Under the pieces are notes generated by a model. It searched no databases, was not told the DNA's origin, and saw only the letters and a list, made by a program, of their open reading frames with translations. Of a stretch of DNA of 10,673 bases, positions 1-6,977 are shown piece by piece. The stretch comes from Eubacterium sp. UBA3720 (GTDB lineage Bacteria > Bacillota > Clostridia > Lachnospirales > Lachnospiraceae): contig DFHP01000033.1 in NCBI GenBank assembly GCA_002371335.1, positions 1 through 10,673 of the forward strand. Reading direction: 5' to 3'. The position numbers were made by a program, and so were the translations under genes. Positions within the stretch are counted from its first letter, which is position 1. The number at the start of each line of letters is the position of its first letter.

Positions 1-738
1 CCTCAGATTCATGGCGACATCACTTCCATCGTCCGGACACTTCGGAATCAGCCCGGATGGTATCCTCATGCTGATCTTTCCATCCTGCGGCAGTTGGAAC
101 ACGCCGGCTTCATCCCTGATAAATCCCTGTGCTTCCATCGCCTTCATGACCCACTCTTCATTATCATAGGTTTTCCTGATTGCGGGATCTACACTCTGGA
201 ACAGACCATAATCTCCCTGCGTGTAAAACAGCCTCTTTTTATCAAACCCTGCCCTCTGGAACTGATGATCCACATTCGTTGTAATCACGAAATAATCCTT
301 TTCTTTGACAAGCTCCAGCAGCATTTCATATACAGGCTTCGGTGCTTTCATATAACGGTTGATATAAATATTCCTCGCCCAGTACGCCCACGAAATCTCA
401 GGTTCTAACTGCATCACATAAAAGCCGCCTGAGTACATGTCATGAAATCCATACTGCTCTTCAAAATCAGAAAAATATTTCCGGAAACGCTCTCCTCTGT
501 ATGTTAATCCGGCCGATGTGGAAAGTCCTGCTCCGGCGCCGATCACAACAGCATCCGCATCTTCAATTGCTTCTTGAAGCCTGCTGACCTGTTCTTTCCG
601 TGTACCCTTCCCATATGTCATTTTACGGTTAAGATATCCCGCCGCACGCATCCCCATCTGTATAGTTTCCAAATAGCCGTTTGGCTGCTCACGATAAGAG
701 ACCTTCATAAATGGCTCTGCCTTTTTCTTTAAAAACAT
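1..738 (-). CDS. Class M-type sirtuin (SirTM-like), 3' end beyond window
   Basis: This is the first 246 residues of a Sir2-family protein; the C-terminus lies outside the window. The NAD-binding signature GAGAGLSTSAG is at residues 67-77 and the TTNVD motif at 153-157. Where ordinary sirtuins have the catalytic His-Gly, this protein reads YTQGDYG (172-178), so the His is Gln174. A His-to-Gln change with TTNVD and QGDYG is what I know of class M sirtuins (SirTM). Those are protein ADP-ribosyltransferases, usually encoded with a macrodomain hydrolase, a GcvH-like protein and a lipoate ligase, and do not act as deacylases. None of these partners is in the window; they could lie to the left. The expected zinc-ribbon CPxCG near 234 reads CPDDG, so only one Cys is visible. 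The start at 736-738 follows GAAGGTG at suitable spacing. The long N-terminal extension before the Rossmann motif fits class M. The family call is firm; the transferase activity is inferred. Confidence 0.85.
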   Translation of the reverse strand, partial: MFLKKKAEPFMKVSYREQPNGYLETIQMGMRAAGYLNRKMTYGKGTRKEQVSRLQEAIEDADAVVIGAGAGLSTSAGLTYRGERFRKYFSDFEEQYGFHDMYSGGFYVMQLEPEISWAYWARNIYINRYMKAPKPVYEMLLELVKEKDYFVITTNVDHQFQRAGFDKKRLFYTQGDYGLFQSVDPAIRKTYDNEEWVMKAMEAQGFIRDEAGVFQLPQDGKISMRIPSGLIPKCPDDGSDVAMNLR

Positions 739-849
739 TGAACTTCACCTTCTTTCCACCGCACCCGCCGGACATTTCTATGGACGCATGGAGGTTAATT
801 TCTTATATTTGACTTTGATGTAATCTCCGTGGTTTCATCTTGCAATGGG

Positions 850-878
850 AATATACCACTTTTTTGATGTAGCGTCAA
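850..878 (-). promoter_or_regulatory. Sigma-A-type promoter of the sirtuin gene
   Basis: On the minus strand a -35 box TTGACG (873-878) and a -10 box TATATT (850-855) are separated by exactly 17 bases, which is close to ideal for the housekeeping sigma factor. Transcription would start near 842 and give a leader of about 100 bases before the sirtuin ATG. The -35 box lies inside the inverted repeat at 862-892, so access to this promoter is likely controlled. Confidence 0.7.
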
Positions 879-892
879 CAGTTACATCAAAA
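862..892. promoter_or_regulatory. Dyad operator overlapping the sirtuin -35 box
   Basis: A perfect 10-bp inverted repeat, TTTTGATGTA (862-871) and TACATCAAAA (883-892), is separated by 11 bases. The -35 hexamer falls in the spacer, at the centre of the dyad. A further copy of the half-site, TTTGATGTA, is at 814-822, about 20-30 bases inside the transcript. This layout fits a dimeric repressor (for example TetR- or MarR-like) blocking RNA polymerase, but no such regulator is next to it. On the minus strand the hairpin is followed by A rather than T, so it is not a terminator for the upstream DUF2798 gene. Confidence 0.55.
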
Positions 893-937
893 CTTTTTTA
901 AAGAACAAAGTCCATCACTTTTAGTCTGAAAAGCAGT

Positions 938-1396
938 TTATGCTTTCTTTTCTCTGAAAATGCTTCTGAAAATGAGTCTTACGAGCGGACCGCAATAAAA
1001 CATCTGATACAAAATTGCCATCGGGAAATTCATTCCCCAGGTCTGGATCCACATAGCAAAGCTCTTTGTGTCTTTGAACAGAATCATAGCGATAAAGCTC
1101 ATGACGGGGCACATAATGCAGCAGATGCAAACAGAAACAGCATATGTGATGACCTGCAGTCTGTCTGTCGGACGTACCACTTTAAAAGCAAGCATCTTTG
1201 CGATTTTTCCAACGATAAAGAATTCAAGAACAAATGCGACAGGCGCCATGATCGGAAGTTCATGGAGAGCAAGCAGAAATGTCTGATTGGTCATTCCATG
1301 CATTGCAATGGCGACATTGTAAACGATCATTCCATACACCATGATCGTCGCCATGATGATGGTAAATACTGCATCCTGAAATTTGTTTTTAGGCAT
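938..1396 (-). CDS. DUF2798-family small membrane protein
   Basis: This is a 152-residue integral membrane protein with four predicted hydrophobic helices, at about 9-31, 42-64, 81-106 and 116-142. The two halves look like a tandem duplication: each has a helix ending in a polar stretch, then a Pro-Met or Met-containing helix (ELPIMAPVAF in the first half; CPVMS at 96-100 and NFPMAILYQ at 113-121 in the second). This is the pattern of DUF2798, a family of unknown function. The start at 1394-1396 is preferred over the frame-open ATG 37 codons upstream, because it follows AAGGGAGGA about six bases away and begins a normal family N-terminus, while the upstream extension is polar and lacks a ribosome site. 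It is monocistronic in appearance, with its own promoter upstream and the sirtuin promoter downstream. Function is unknown; transport or stress roles would be guesses. Confidence 0.75.
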   Translation of the reverse strand: MPKNKFQDAVFTIIMATIMVYGMIVYNVAIAMHGMTNQTFLLALHELPIMAPVAFVLEFFIVGKIAKMLAFKVVRPTDRLQVITYAVSVCICCIMCPVMSFIAMILFKDTKSFAMWIQTWGMNFPMAILYQMFYCGPLVRLIFRSIFREKKA

Positions 1397-1497
1397 AAAA
1401 AATCCTCCCTTGTGATAATAAACTTCTATGTGTTGTTCGTTATCATCCGGGGAGGAGTGTGCGTTTCCAATCAAACCATATTTTGCATTGCCGCTCC

Positions 1498-1526
1498 ATG
1501 ATATCATAGATTATTTTTTAATGTAA
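1498..1526 (-). promoter_or_regulatory. Probable promoter of the DUF2798 gene
   Basis: On the minus strand TTACAT (1521-1526, 4 of 6 consensus bases) is followed 17 bases later by TATCAT (1498-1503, 5 of 6). Transcription would start near 1491, giving a leader of about 95 bases before the DUF2798 ATG. The region is AT-rich, as expected for a promoter. The match is decent but unproven. Confidence 0.45.
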
Positions 1527-1635
1527 TAGCCGATTTTGTGTTTTCAAAAATATACATACAGACTTGTTTAATAGTACTTGTCATATAGACATTTCTCCAA
1601 TATATCTCGCCTAAGTAATATTTCATTTCAGATTC
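1527..1635. other. Intergenic tail after garD, no clear terminator
   Basis: This AT-rich stretch lies between the end of garD and the DUF2798 promoter. I see no GC-rich hairpin with a T-run on the minus strand, so the end of the sugar-acid transcript is not marked by an ordinary intrinsic terminator. It holds a short symmetric element, TGTC-N5-GACA (around 1578-1590), and a repeated ACTTGT at about 14-base spacing, either of which could be a regulator site. The evidence for these is weak. Confidence 0.3.
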
Positions 1636-3156
1636 TCAGGTAATCGGCGCCGGATTGAAAATACAAAGATCGTTCGTCCAGCCGTATTGTTCGGAATACG
1701 GTTTTTTTCTGCCGCTGGCGACATCCAGGATCATGAAAAACAATTCCTCGCCAAGTTCAGCGATCGTTGCTTCCCCTTCCGCCGCAGGACCGGCGTTAAA
1801 ATCAATGATATCGGGCCACTGCTCCTTCATTTCCGTGCGGGAGCAGACCTTGATCACCGGAGCGGCCGCCAGCCCGTAAGGCGTTCCCCGCCCGGTCATG
1901 AAGACTTCCAGCCCCATGCCGCTTGCCAGCTGGGCAGGCCCGCAAAAAAGATCTGACGCGGGCGTCGCAGCGTAGATTTCTCCATGCTTCGATGGCCGTT
2001 CCCCGGGCGAGAGAACCTCCACAATGGGAGATGTCCCTGATTTGGCAATGGATCCCATCGATTTTTCAATAATGTTCGAAAGTCCCCCGGCTTTATTTCC
2101 GGGCGTAGTGTTTGCCCCGCGGTCTACGCCGCCGGCCCGGAGATAATCGTCATACCATTTCATTTCCTCCACCAGCCGGCGCCCTACCTGCTCATCAACA
2201 CAGCGCCGGGCAATAAACTGCACGCCATCTCTCACTTCCGTGACTTCAGAAAACATGACCGTCCCGCCGCCCGAGACCAGCAGATCCGCTGCGTAACCGG
2301 CAGCAGGATTTGCTGTTATCCCGGAAAAAGCATCGGAACCTCCGCATTGCATACCGACCAGCAGGTCTGAAATCGGCAGGGTTTCCCGTTTTCTTCTGTT
2401 TAGGATCGCAAGCTTTTTCTCTGCCATGGAAAGAATCGCGTCCATGACGGCTGCCTGACCTCTTTGCTCCTGCAGTACGATCACATTTTCCGGTGTGTTC
2501 CACTGCGGATACCATTCACAGAACCTGTCCGGCGTAAACTTCTCACATCCGAGAGATACCAGCATGAAGACGCCTCCGAAGTTGGGATGCAGCGCAAGAT
2601 TACGGATGATTCTCTGGGGTACTTTCGCCTCCGGCGCATCGATGGCCACACCGCATCCATATTGATGATTGATCGTGATCACATCATCCACACCCGGATA
2701 CTTTGGCAGCAGCTCAGCCCTGATTCTTGCAATCGCAGAATTCACCACCCCGATGACACACTGCACCGTCGTATGAATGCAGAGGATATTCCGGGTACCC
2801 GCAGGGCCTCCCAAAGGATTCCGGAATCCCTCCCAGGATACCGTCGGAGGTTTAGGCAGATCCGTCACAAGATCTGCCGCAAATTCAAGGCTGTCCAGAT
2901 CCGGAGCGGCCGCCATCTCCAGATTGCTCTCATTGATCCATCCGCCGGCAGGCATATCCTCTTTCATGGTTCCGATCACCACCCCGTAACGGCGCACTTC
3001 TCCTCCCGCCGGAATATCTTCCAGCGCAATTTTATGCGCCTGCGGAATGTCGCAAAGCGTCACCACTCCGGGCCATACTTCTGTACCCGCAGGAAGATCA
3101 CGGATTGCAATTGCCGTATTATCTTTTTCGTTGATACGTATACATTCTTTTCCCAT
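1636..3156 (-). CDS. garD: Galactarate dehydratase (GarD)
   Basis: GarD dehydrates galactarate (meso-galactaric acid) to 5-keto-4-deoxy-D-glucarate in the cytoplasm. The 506 residues show an N-terminal SAF-type domain (about 1-75) and the UxaA/GarD catalytic body. Matching stretches to E. coli GarD as I remember it (about 523 residues) include NHQYGCGVAI (163-172), LGCEK (202-206), GMQCGGSDAFSG (268-279), FSEVTEVRD (302-310), TPGNKAGGL (351-359), GRGTPYGL (422-429) and the C-terminus FNPAPIT. That C-terminus separates GarD from altronate dehydratase (UxaA), a paralogue. Cys and His in the YGCG and CGGS motifs are candidates for the metal/active site. The start at 3154-3156 has a full AGGAGGT ribosome site only four to five bases away. 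It is the last gene of the operon, 131 bases after the lyase gene. GudD in the same operon makes the same product from D-glucarate, so the two dehydratases feed one pathway. Confidence 0.92.
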   Translation of the reverse strand: MGKECIRINEKDNTAIAIRDLPAGTEVWPGVVTLCDIPQAHKIALEDIPAGGEVRRYGVVIGTMKEDMPAGGWINESNLEMAAAPDLDSLEFAADLVTDLPKPPTVSWEGFRNPLGGPAGTRNILCIHTTVQCVIGVVNSAIARIRAELLPKYPGVDDVITINHQYGCGVAIDAPEAKVPQRIIRNLALHPNFGGVFMLVSLGCEKFTPDRFCEWYPQWNTPENVIVLQEQRGQAAVMDAILSMAEKKLAILNRRKRETLPISDLLVGMQCGGSDAFSGITANPAAGYAADLLVSGGGTVMFSEVTEVRDGVQFIARRCVDEQVGRRLVEEMKWYDDYLRAGGVDRGANTTPGNKAGGLSNIIEKSMGSIAKSGTSPIVEVLSPGERPSKHGEIYAATPASDLFCGPAQLASGMGLEVFMTGRGTPYGLAAAPVIKVCSRTEMKEQWPDIIDFNAGPAAEGEATIAELGEELFFMILDVASGRKKPYSEQYGWTNDLCIFNPAPIT

Positions 3157-3287
3157 GGTACCTCCTTGTAAATATCAAGTGCGCCCCGGGAATCCGCGCT
3201 GCGAAGTCCTGAACGGTTCCCTCCGGGTTCAAATTCCTGCCGCGGAACTGATCAGGCGGGAAAAAGGCATCGATCGCATCCCCACTT
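3157..3287. other. GC-rich 131-bp gap between lyase gene and garD
   Basis: All other spacers inside the operon are 16-28 bases; this one is 131 and is GC-rich, unlike the AT-rich intergenic regions elsewhere in the window. One minus-strand frame is open across it with coding-like composition (it would encode, for example, DAFFPPDQFRGRN), but has no start codon or ribosome site. It might be a decayed gene remnant or an mRNA spacer. I see no hairpin terminator and no convincing promoter. Confidence 0.35.
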
Positions 3288-4190
3288 TTATTCGATCAGT
3301 CCTGCTTTCTTCATCTCGGTCCGGATTTTATCCAGAACCGGTCCTTCCGGTGTTGCCAGACTCGGTTTGTAGGGATCTCCCACACCAAGTCCACGCAGGT
3401 TTGCCATATCCTTTGTTGCCACCGGGAAACTTGCGCCATCCATCGACAGACGAACCGGATTCAATTTGAACTGCGCCTCCAGAGATCCCTTCAGATCTCC
3501 CGCAATGTATTTATTATAAATATCCGTGATCAGCTCCGGCATAAAGTTCCCCGCCGTGCACACTCCTCCGACAGCGCCGTGGCACATGGAAGCATACAAA
3601 AGCGTGTCCTTTCCGCCAAACACTTTAAACCCCGCATCTCTGGTCCTGCGTATAAATTCAGCCGTTTGTGTGATGTCTCCGCTGGTGTCTTTCATTCCCA
3701 CGATATTGGGGACCTCATGAGCAAGCCGGTCTACCAGTTCCGCAGACATCGTATAGCCGACACGCCCCGGATTATTATAGAGAAGCACGGGCAGATCAGG
3801 AACCGCATCCGCAATCGCCTTGAAATGCAGGAACAGTTCCTCCAGGGTCGGTTTCAGGAACATCGGCTGCAAAACCGAGATGCCGGAAGCGTGATTTGCC
3901 GCTGCCATTTCTGCAAGCCGGACACATTTTTTTGTACTAATGGCGCCGATTCCGAAATATACGGGGACTCTTCCTGCCGCCTCATCCAGCATGATCTTCA
4001 GACCACGCTCCATCTCATCCTCTTCGATCGAATAAAACTCCCCGTTGCTTCCAAATGCCAGGATGCCATGTACGCCGCCTTCAATGACATAGTCCACCTG
4101 GCGTCTCATGCGCACTTCATCGATTCGCTCATTTTCATCGATCGCAGTCAGGATCGGCACCACAACACCTTTGATAAAATCTGTATTCAT
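3288..4190 (-). CDS. DHDPS/NAL-family lyase, probable 5-keto-4-deoxyglucarate aldolase
   Basis: This 300-residue class I (Schiff-base) enzyme of the dihydrodipicolinate synthase/N-acetylneuraminate lyase family is a TIM barrel. The family signature GSNGE is at 47-51, the catalytic Tyr138 is in LLYNNPGRVGY, and the Schiff-base Lys167 is in VGMKDTSGD. It acts on the common product of GudD and GarD. Two reactions are known for such operon partners: cleavage to pyruvate and tartronate semialdehyde, or decarboxylating dehydration to 2-oxoglutarate semialdehyde (KdgD). Cleavage is favoured because garR, which consumes tartronate semialdehyde, is in the operon while no semialdehyde dehydrogenase is, and because YNNPGR is the aldolase/DHDPS-type motif rather than the YNR-type I recall for KdgD. 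Automatic pipelines may call it DapA or KdgD. The start at 4188-4190 follows AAGGAAG, 16 bases after the gudD stop; an upstream ATG at 4238 would overlap gudD and lacks a ribosome site. Confidence 0.82.
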   Translation of the reverse strand: MNTDFIKGVVVPILTAIDENERIDEVRMRRQVDYVIEGGVHGILAFGSNGEFYSIEEDEMERGLKIMLDEAAGRVPVYFGIGAISTKKCVRLAEMAAANHASGISVLQPMFLKPTLEELFLHFKAIADAVPDLPVLLYNNPGRVGYTMSAELVDRLAHEVPNIVGMKDTSGDITQTAEFIRRTRDAGFKVFGGKDTLLYASMCHGAVGGVCTAGNFMPELITDIYNKYIAGDLKGSLEAQFKLNPVRLSMDGASFPVATKDMANLRGLGVGDPYKPSLATPEGPVLDKIRTEMKKAGLIE

Positions 4191-4206
4191 CGGATCTTCC
4201 TTTCTT

Positions 4207-5532
4207 CTAACGAACCAGGCAGGGCTTCTTTGGATCAAATTTCCATCCCGGGATCAGGTACTGCATGACAACAGAATCATCCCTTCCGCCCAGACAATTG
4301 TCCAGATACAACTGATGTGCCTTTTTAATCTGCTCCATGTCCGCCTCAATCCCCAGACCCGGTTTGTCCGGTACAGCCACACAGCCGTCCACGATCTGAA
4401 GCGGCTCTTTGGTCAGGCGCTCCAGGCCCTCCTGCCAGATCCAGTGTGTGTCCAGGGCATTGTAACGGCCGGGAGCCGCTGCGCCGACCTGTGTGAACAT
4501 GGCCAGGGAAATATCAAAATGATTGTTGGAATGAGACCCCCAGGTATATCCGAAATCATGGCACATCTGCGCCACACGCACAGACCCGCTCATTGTCCAG
4601 AAATGGGGATCGGCGAGTATGATATCCACCGCCTGAGATTCCAGAGAATGACCCACTTCTCTCCAGTCTGTGGCAATCATGTTCGTAGCAGTCGGGAAAC
4701 CGGTGCGTCTGCGGAATTCGCTTACGATTTCTCTTCCGGAATACACACCCTCCGCCCCGCAGGGATCTTCGCAGTAAGTCAGGATTCCCTGCATGCCTTT
4801 TACATACTCGACCGCTTCCTCCAGAAGCCATCCTCCGTTCGGATCAAGATCGATCCGCGCATCCGGAAACGCTTTTTTCAATTCCCGGATCACATCCATC
4901 TCCTCATTCCCGGCAAGAACGCCGCCCTTTAACTTAAAGTCTTCAAATCCGTATTTTTCATGTGTCGCTTTTGCAAAAGCGACAATTTTATCCGCCGTCA
5001 GCGCCTCCTCATGACGGATCCGGTACCACTCACAGTCTGCGTCCGGTTCTTCATCATACGGCAGATCGGTTTTTTTACGGTCTCCGACGAAAAACAGGTA
5101 TCCGAGCATCCTCACCTTATCTCTTTGCTGTCCGTCGCCAAGCAGTTCACACACCGGAACACCGAGCATTTTACCCATCAGATCCAGGCAGGGAGCCTCG
5201 ATTGCTGTCAGCACATGTACTCCTGTGCGAAGATCAAAAGTCTGGTTCCCACGCACATCTTCTTCCCCCTTAGATTCCAGGTATTTCTTTACCTTAAGGA
5301 GCGTACTTTTGTAGGACACCAGACGGGATCCCTCCACGATCGGCCTGACCTCTTCCAGCGCATCGGTGATCTTTTTCCCTCCCGGAACCTCGCCGACACC
5401 GATATCTCCGTTATCCGCGTGCAAAATTACAATGTTTCTTGTAAAAAACGGTGCGTGTGCTCCGCTTAAGTTCAACTCCATACAGTCTTTTCCCGCAACC
5501 GGGTATACTTCCATTTTTTCAATGCGTACCAT
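4207..5532 (-). CDS. gudD: Glucarate dehydratase (GudD), enolase superfamily
   Basis: GudD removes water from D-glucarate (and can use L-idarate) to give 5-keto-4-deoxy-D-glucarate. At 441 residues it is close to E. coli GudD (446), and the active-site residues line up with a constant offset of five: the KxK bases Lys200 and Lys202 in FKLKGG, the Mg2+ ligands Asp230 (DLDPNGG), Glu255 (CEDPCG) and Asn284 (TATNMIATDW), then Asp308 (ADPHFW) and the general base His334 (GSHSNNHFD). The C-terminus MQYLIPGW...PCLVR is also typical. The enolase N-terminal cap domain covers about 1-130 and the barrel about 150-400. The start at 5530-5532 follows AAAGGGG at seven bases. It sits 16 bases after the permease and 16 bases before the lyase gene, so the three are probably translationally coupled. 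No key residue is missing, so an active enzyme is expected. Confidence 0.95.
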   Translation of the reverse strand: MVRIEKMEVYPVAGKDCMELNLSGAHAPFFTRNIVILHADNGDIGVGEVPGGKKITDALEEVRPIVEGSRLVSYKSTLLKVKKYLESKGEEDVRGNQTFDLRTGVHVLTAIEAPCLDLMGKMLGVPVCELLGDGQQRDKVRMLGYLFFVGDRKKTDLPYDEEPDADCEWYRIRHEEALTADKIVAFAKATHEKYGFEDFKLKGGVLAGNEEMDVIRELKKAFPDARIDLDPNGGWLLEEAVEYVKGMQGILTYCEDPCGAEGVYSGREIVSEFRRRTGFPTATNMIATDWREVGHSLESQAVDIILADPHFWTMSGSVRVAQMCHDFGYTWGSHSNNHFDISLAMFTQVGAAAPGRYNALDTHWIWQEGLERLTKEPLQIVDGCVAVPDKPGLGIEADMEQIKKAHQLYLDNCLGGRDDSVVMQYLIPGWKFDPKKPCLVR

Positions 5533-5548
5533 AATACAGTCCCCTTTC

Positions 5549-6949
5549 TCAGTGCATAAATACGCCTATAATCAGAAGCTCCACAACACCGACCCCAGAC
5601 ATGATCAGTGAAATCGCGGTCTTACAGCGAAGCTGATCTTTCAGTTCCGTTACGCCGAACATACCGTTCCATACCCAGAAACCGCTGTCGTTAAAGTATG
5701 AGAACGAAATCGCTCCGACGCAGCAGGAGATCGCCATCAGAAGCGGGCTCACATTCAAAACTCCCATCAGCGGAGCGGAAAGGGATGCTGCTGTCGTAAT
5801 TGCCACTGTCGCCGATCCGAGTGCGATTCGCATCAGCGCGGCAATAATGAACGGAATGATGATTGCCGGGATCGGCCATGCCAGAACAAGCTCTCCAAGC
5901 GCATTTCCGATGCCGCTGACGCTGATTACATTTCCGAGCGCTCCGCCGGCACCGGTGATCAGCATGATAATACCGGTACTCTTAACGGCATCGTCCATGA
6001 CATTCAGAACTTTTTTATTTTCTTTTCGTCCCATCAATCCGTAGATGGCAAGAATAGTACCTATCGCCAGGGCGATGATCGGATCGCCGATAAAGGAAAG
6101 CACCGCAAATTTGATGCCCGCCAGTCCGAGTATCGTATTCGCGAGAATAAGCATCAGAGGTACAACGATCGGCGCCATGGAAACGCCCAGTCCCGGAAGG
6201 TTCTTTTCTCCGATCAGCTCATTCAGTTCGTCCATAGATTTGATATATTCTTTTTTGAACTCTTTGCGCTCAAAGCCGCCGTCCTCTGTCGGGACCTGAT
6301 AGATTTTCTTTCCAAGCCACTGGCAGTATAAAACCGCCACGATCAGCATGGGAACGGAAACAATCGCCCCCAGCATGATCATCTGTCCGACATCCACGCC
6401 CAGCATGCTGGCTGCGGTCGTCGGTCCCGGCGTCGGCGGTACCATACAGTGGGTCAGCTGCAGACCTGCTGCCATAGCAAGCGCAAGACCTATAAGAGAT
6501 TTTCCGGTTACTTTAGAGATAGCTTTACAAAGCGGGGCAAAAATAACGATTGCGGAATCCGCGAAAACCGGAATCGAGATGAACCATCCTGTGATAGCCA
6601 GTGCCCACTCTTCTTTCTTTTTTCCGACTGCCTTGATAAAGGAATACGCCATTCGCTCGGCCGCTCCGGATTTCTCCAGGATGCCTCCCATCATAACGCC
6701 GAGGCCGATAATGATACCGGTACTCTTCAGGGTATTCCCAAATCCGTCCTTGATGGCCGTGACCAGTCCGGTTATTTTGGAATCATCTTCCAGTGTGATG
6801 TCCACCAGAGGCATGCCTCCGACGATACCTGCAACAGAGGCTGCAATCAGCAGCGCAAGGAATGTGTGTACTTTTGTTTTCGACACCAGTAAGATCATAA
6901 CAATGATGCCGATGAGCAATCCCAGTAACATTCTAGTCGATTCTGTCAT
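5549..6949 (-). CDS. GntP-family permease, candidate glucarate/galactarate importer
   Basis: This 466-residue inner-membrane carrier belongs to the GntP (gluconate:H+ symporter) family. It has about 12 hydrophobic segments in two halves, joined by a charged cytoplasmic loop at about 218-250. Family hallmarks visible are VFADSA (128-133), PPTPGPTTAA (171-180), RIALGSATVAITTAA (374-388) and FNDSGFW (419-425). Characterised GntP members carry gluconate, idonate, fructuronate and D-serine; E. coli takes up glucarate and galactarate by MFS carriers (GudP, GarP). The position between garR and gudD, with 28 and 16 bases to the neighbours, argues that this protein imports aldarates. That substrate is inferred from context only. 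The start at 6947-6949 follows AGAGAGGAAG. A glycerate or other C3-C6 acid substrate is the main alternative. Confidence 0.88.
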   Translation of the reverse strand: MTESTRMLLGLLIGIIVMILLVSKTKVHTFLALLIAASVAGIVGGMPLVDITLEDDSKITGLVTAIKDGFGNTLKSTGIIIGLGVMMGGILEKSGAAERMAYSFIKAVGKKKEEWALAITGWFISIPVFADSAIVIFAPLCKAISKVTGKSLIGLALAMAAGLQLTHCMVPPTPGPTTAASMLGVDVGQMIMLGAIVSVPMLIVAVLYCQWLGKKIYQVPTEDGGFERKEFKKEYIKSMDELNELIGEKNLPGLGVSMAPIVVPLMLILANTILGLAGIKFAVLSFIGDPIIALAIGTILAIYGLMGRKENKKVLNVMDDAVKSTGIIMLITGAGGALGNVISVSGIGNALGELVLAWPIPAIIIPFIIAALMRIALGSATVAITTAASLSAPLMGVLNVSPLLMAISCCVGAISFSYFNDSGFWVWNGMFGVTELKDQLRCKTAISLIMSGVGVVELLIIGVFMH

Positions 6950-6977
6950 GTCTCTTCCTCTCTTTGCTTTTGTTAGT

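Noticed and set aside
94..408. 104-codon plus-strand open frame opposite the sirtuin
   Set aside because: The minus strand reads as a clear Sir2-family protein through the same bases; the plus frame shows no motif.
862..898. The TTTTGATGTA hairpin as a plus-strand terminator
   Set aside because: A CTTTTTT run follows it on the plus strand, but there is no plus-strand gene to terminate, the stem is AT-rich, and its position on a minus-strand promoter favours an operator.
1397..1507. 37-codon N-terminal extension of the DUF2798 protein
   Set aside because: The extension is polar and lacks a ribosome site, overlaps the predicted -10 box, and the later ATG has a good AAGGGAGGA.
2464..3171. 235-codon plus-strand open frame opposite garD
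   Set aside because: Antisense shadow of a strongly supported gene, with low-complexity basic composition and no family motif.
4108..4932. 274-codon plus-strand open frame across the lyase/gudD junction
   Set aside because: It spans two well-supported minus-strand genes and encodes no recognisable domain.
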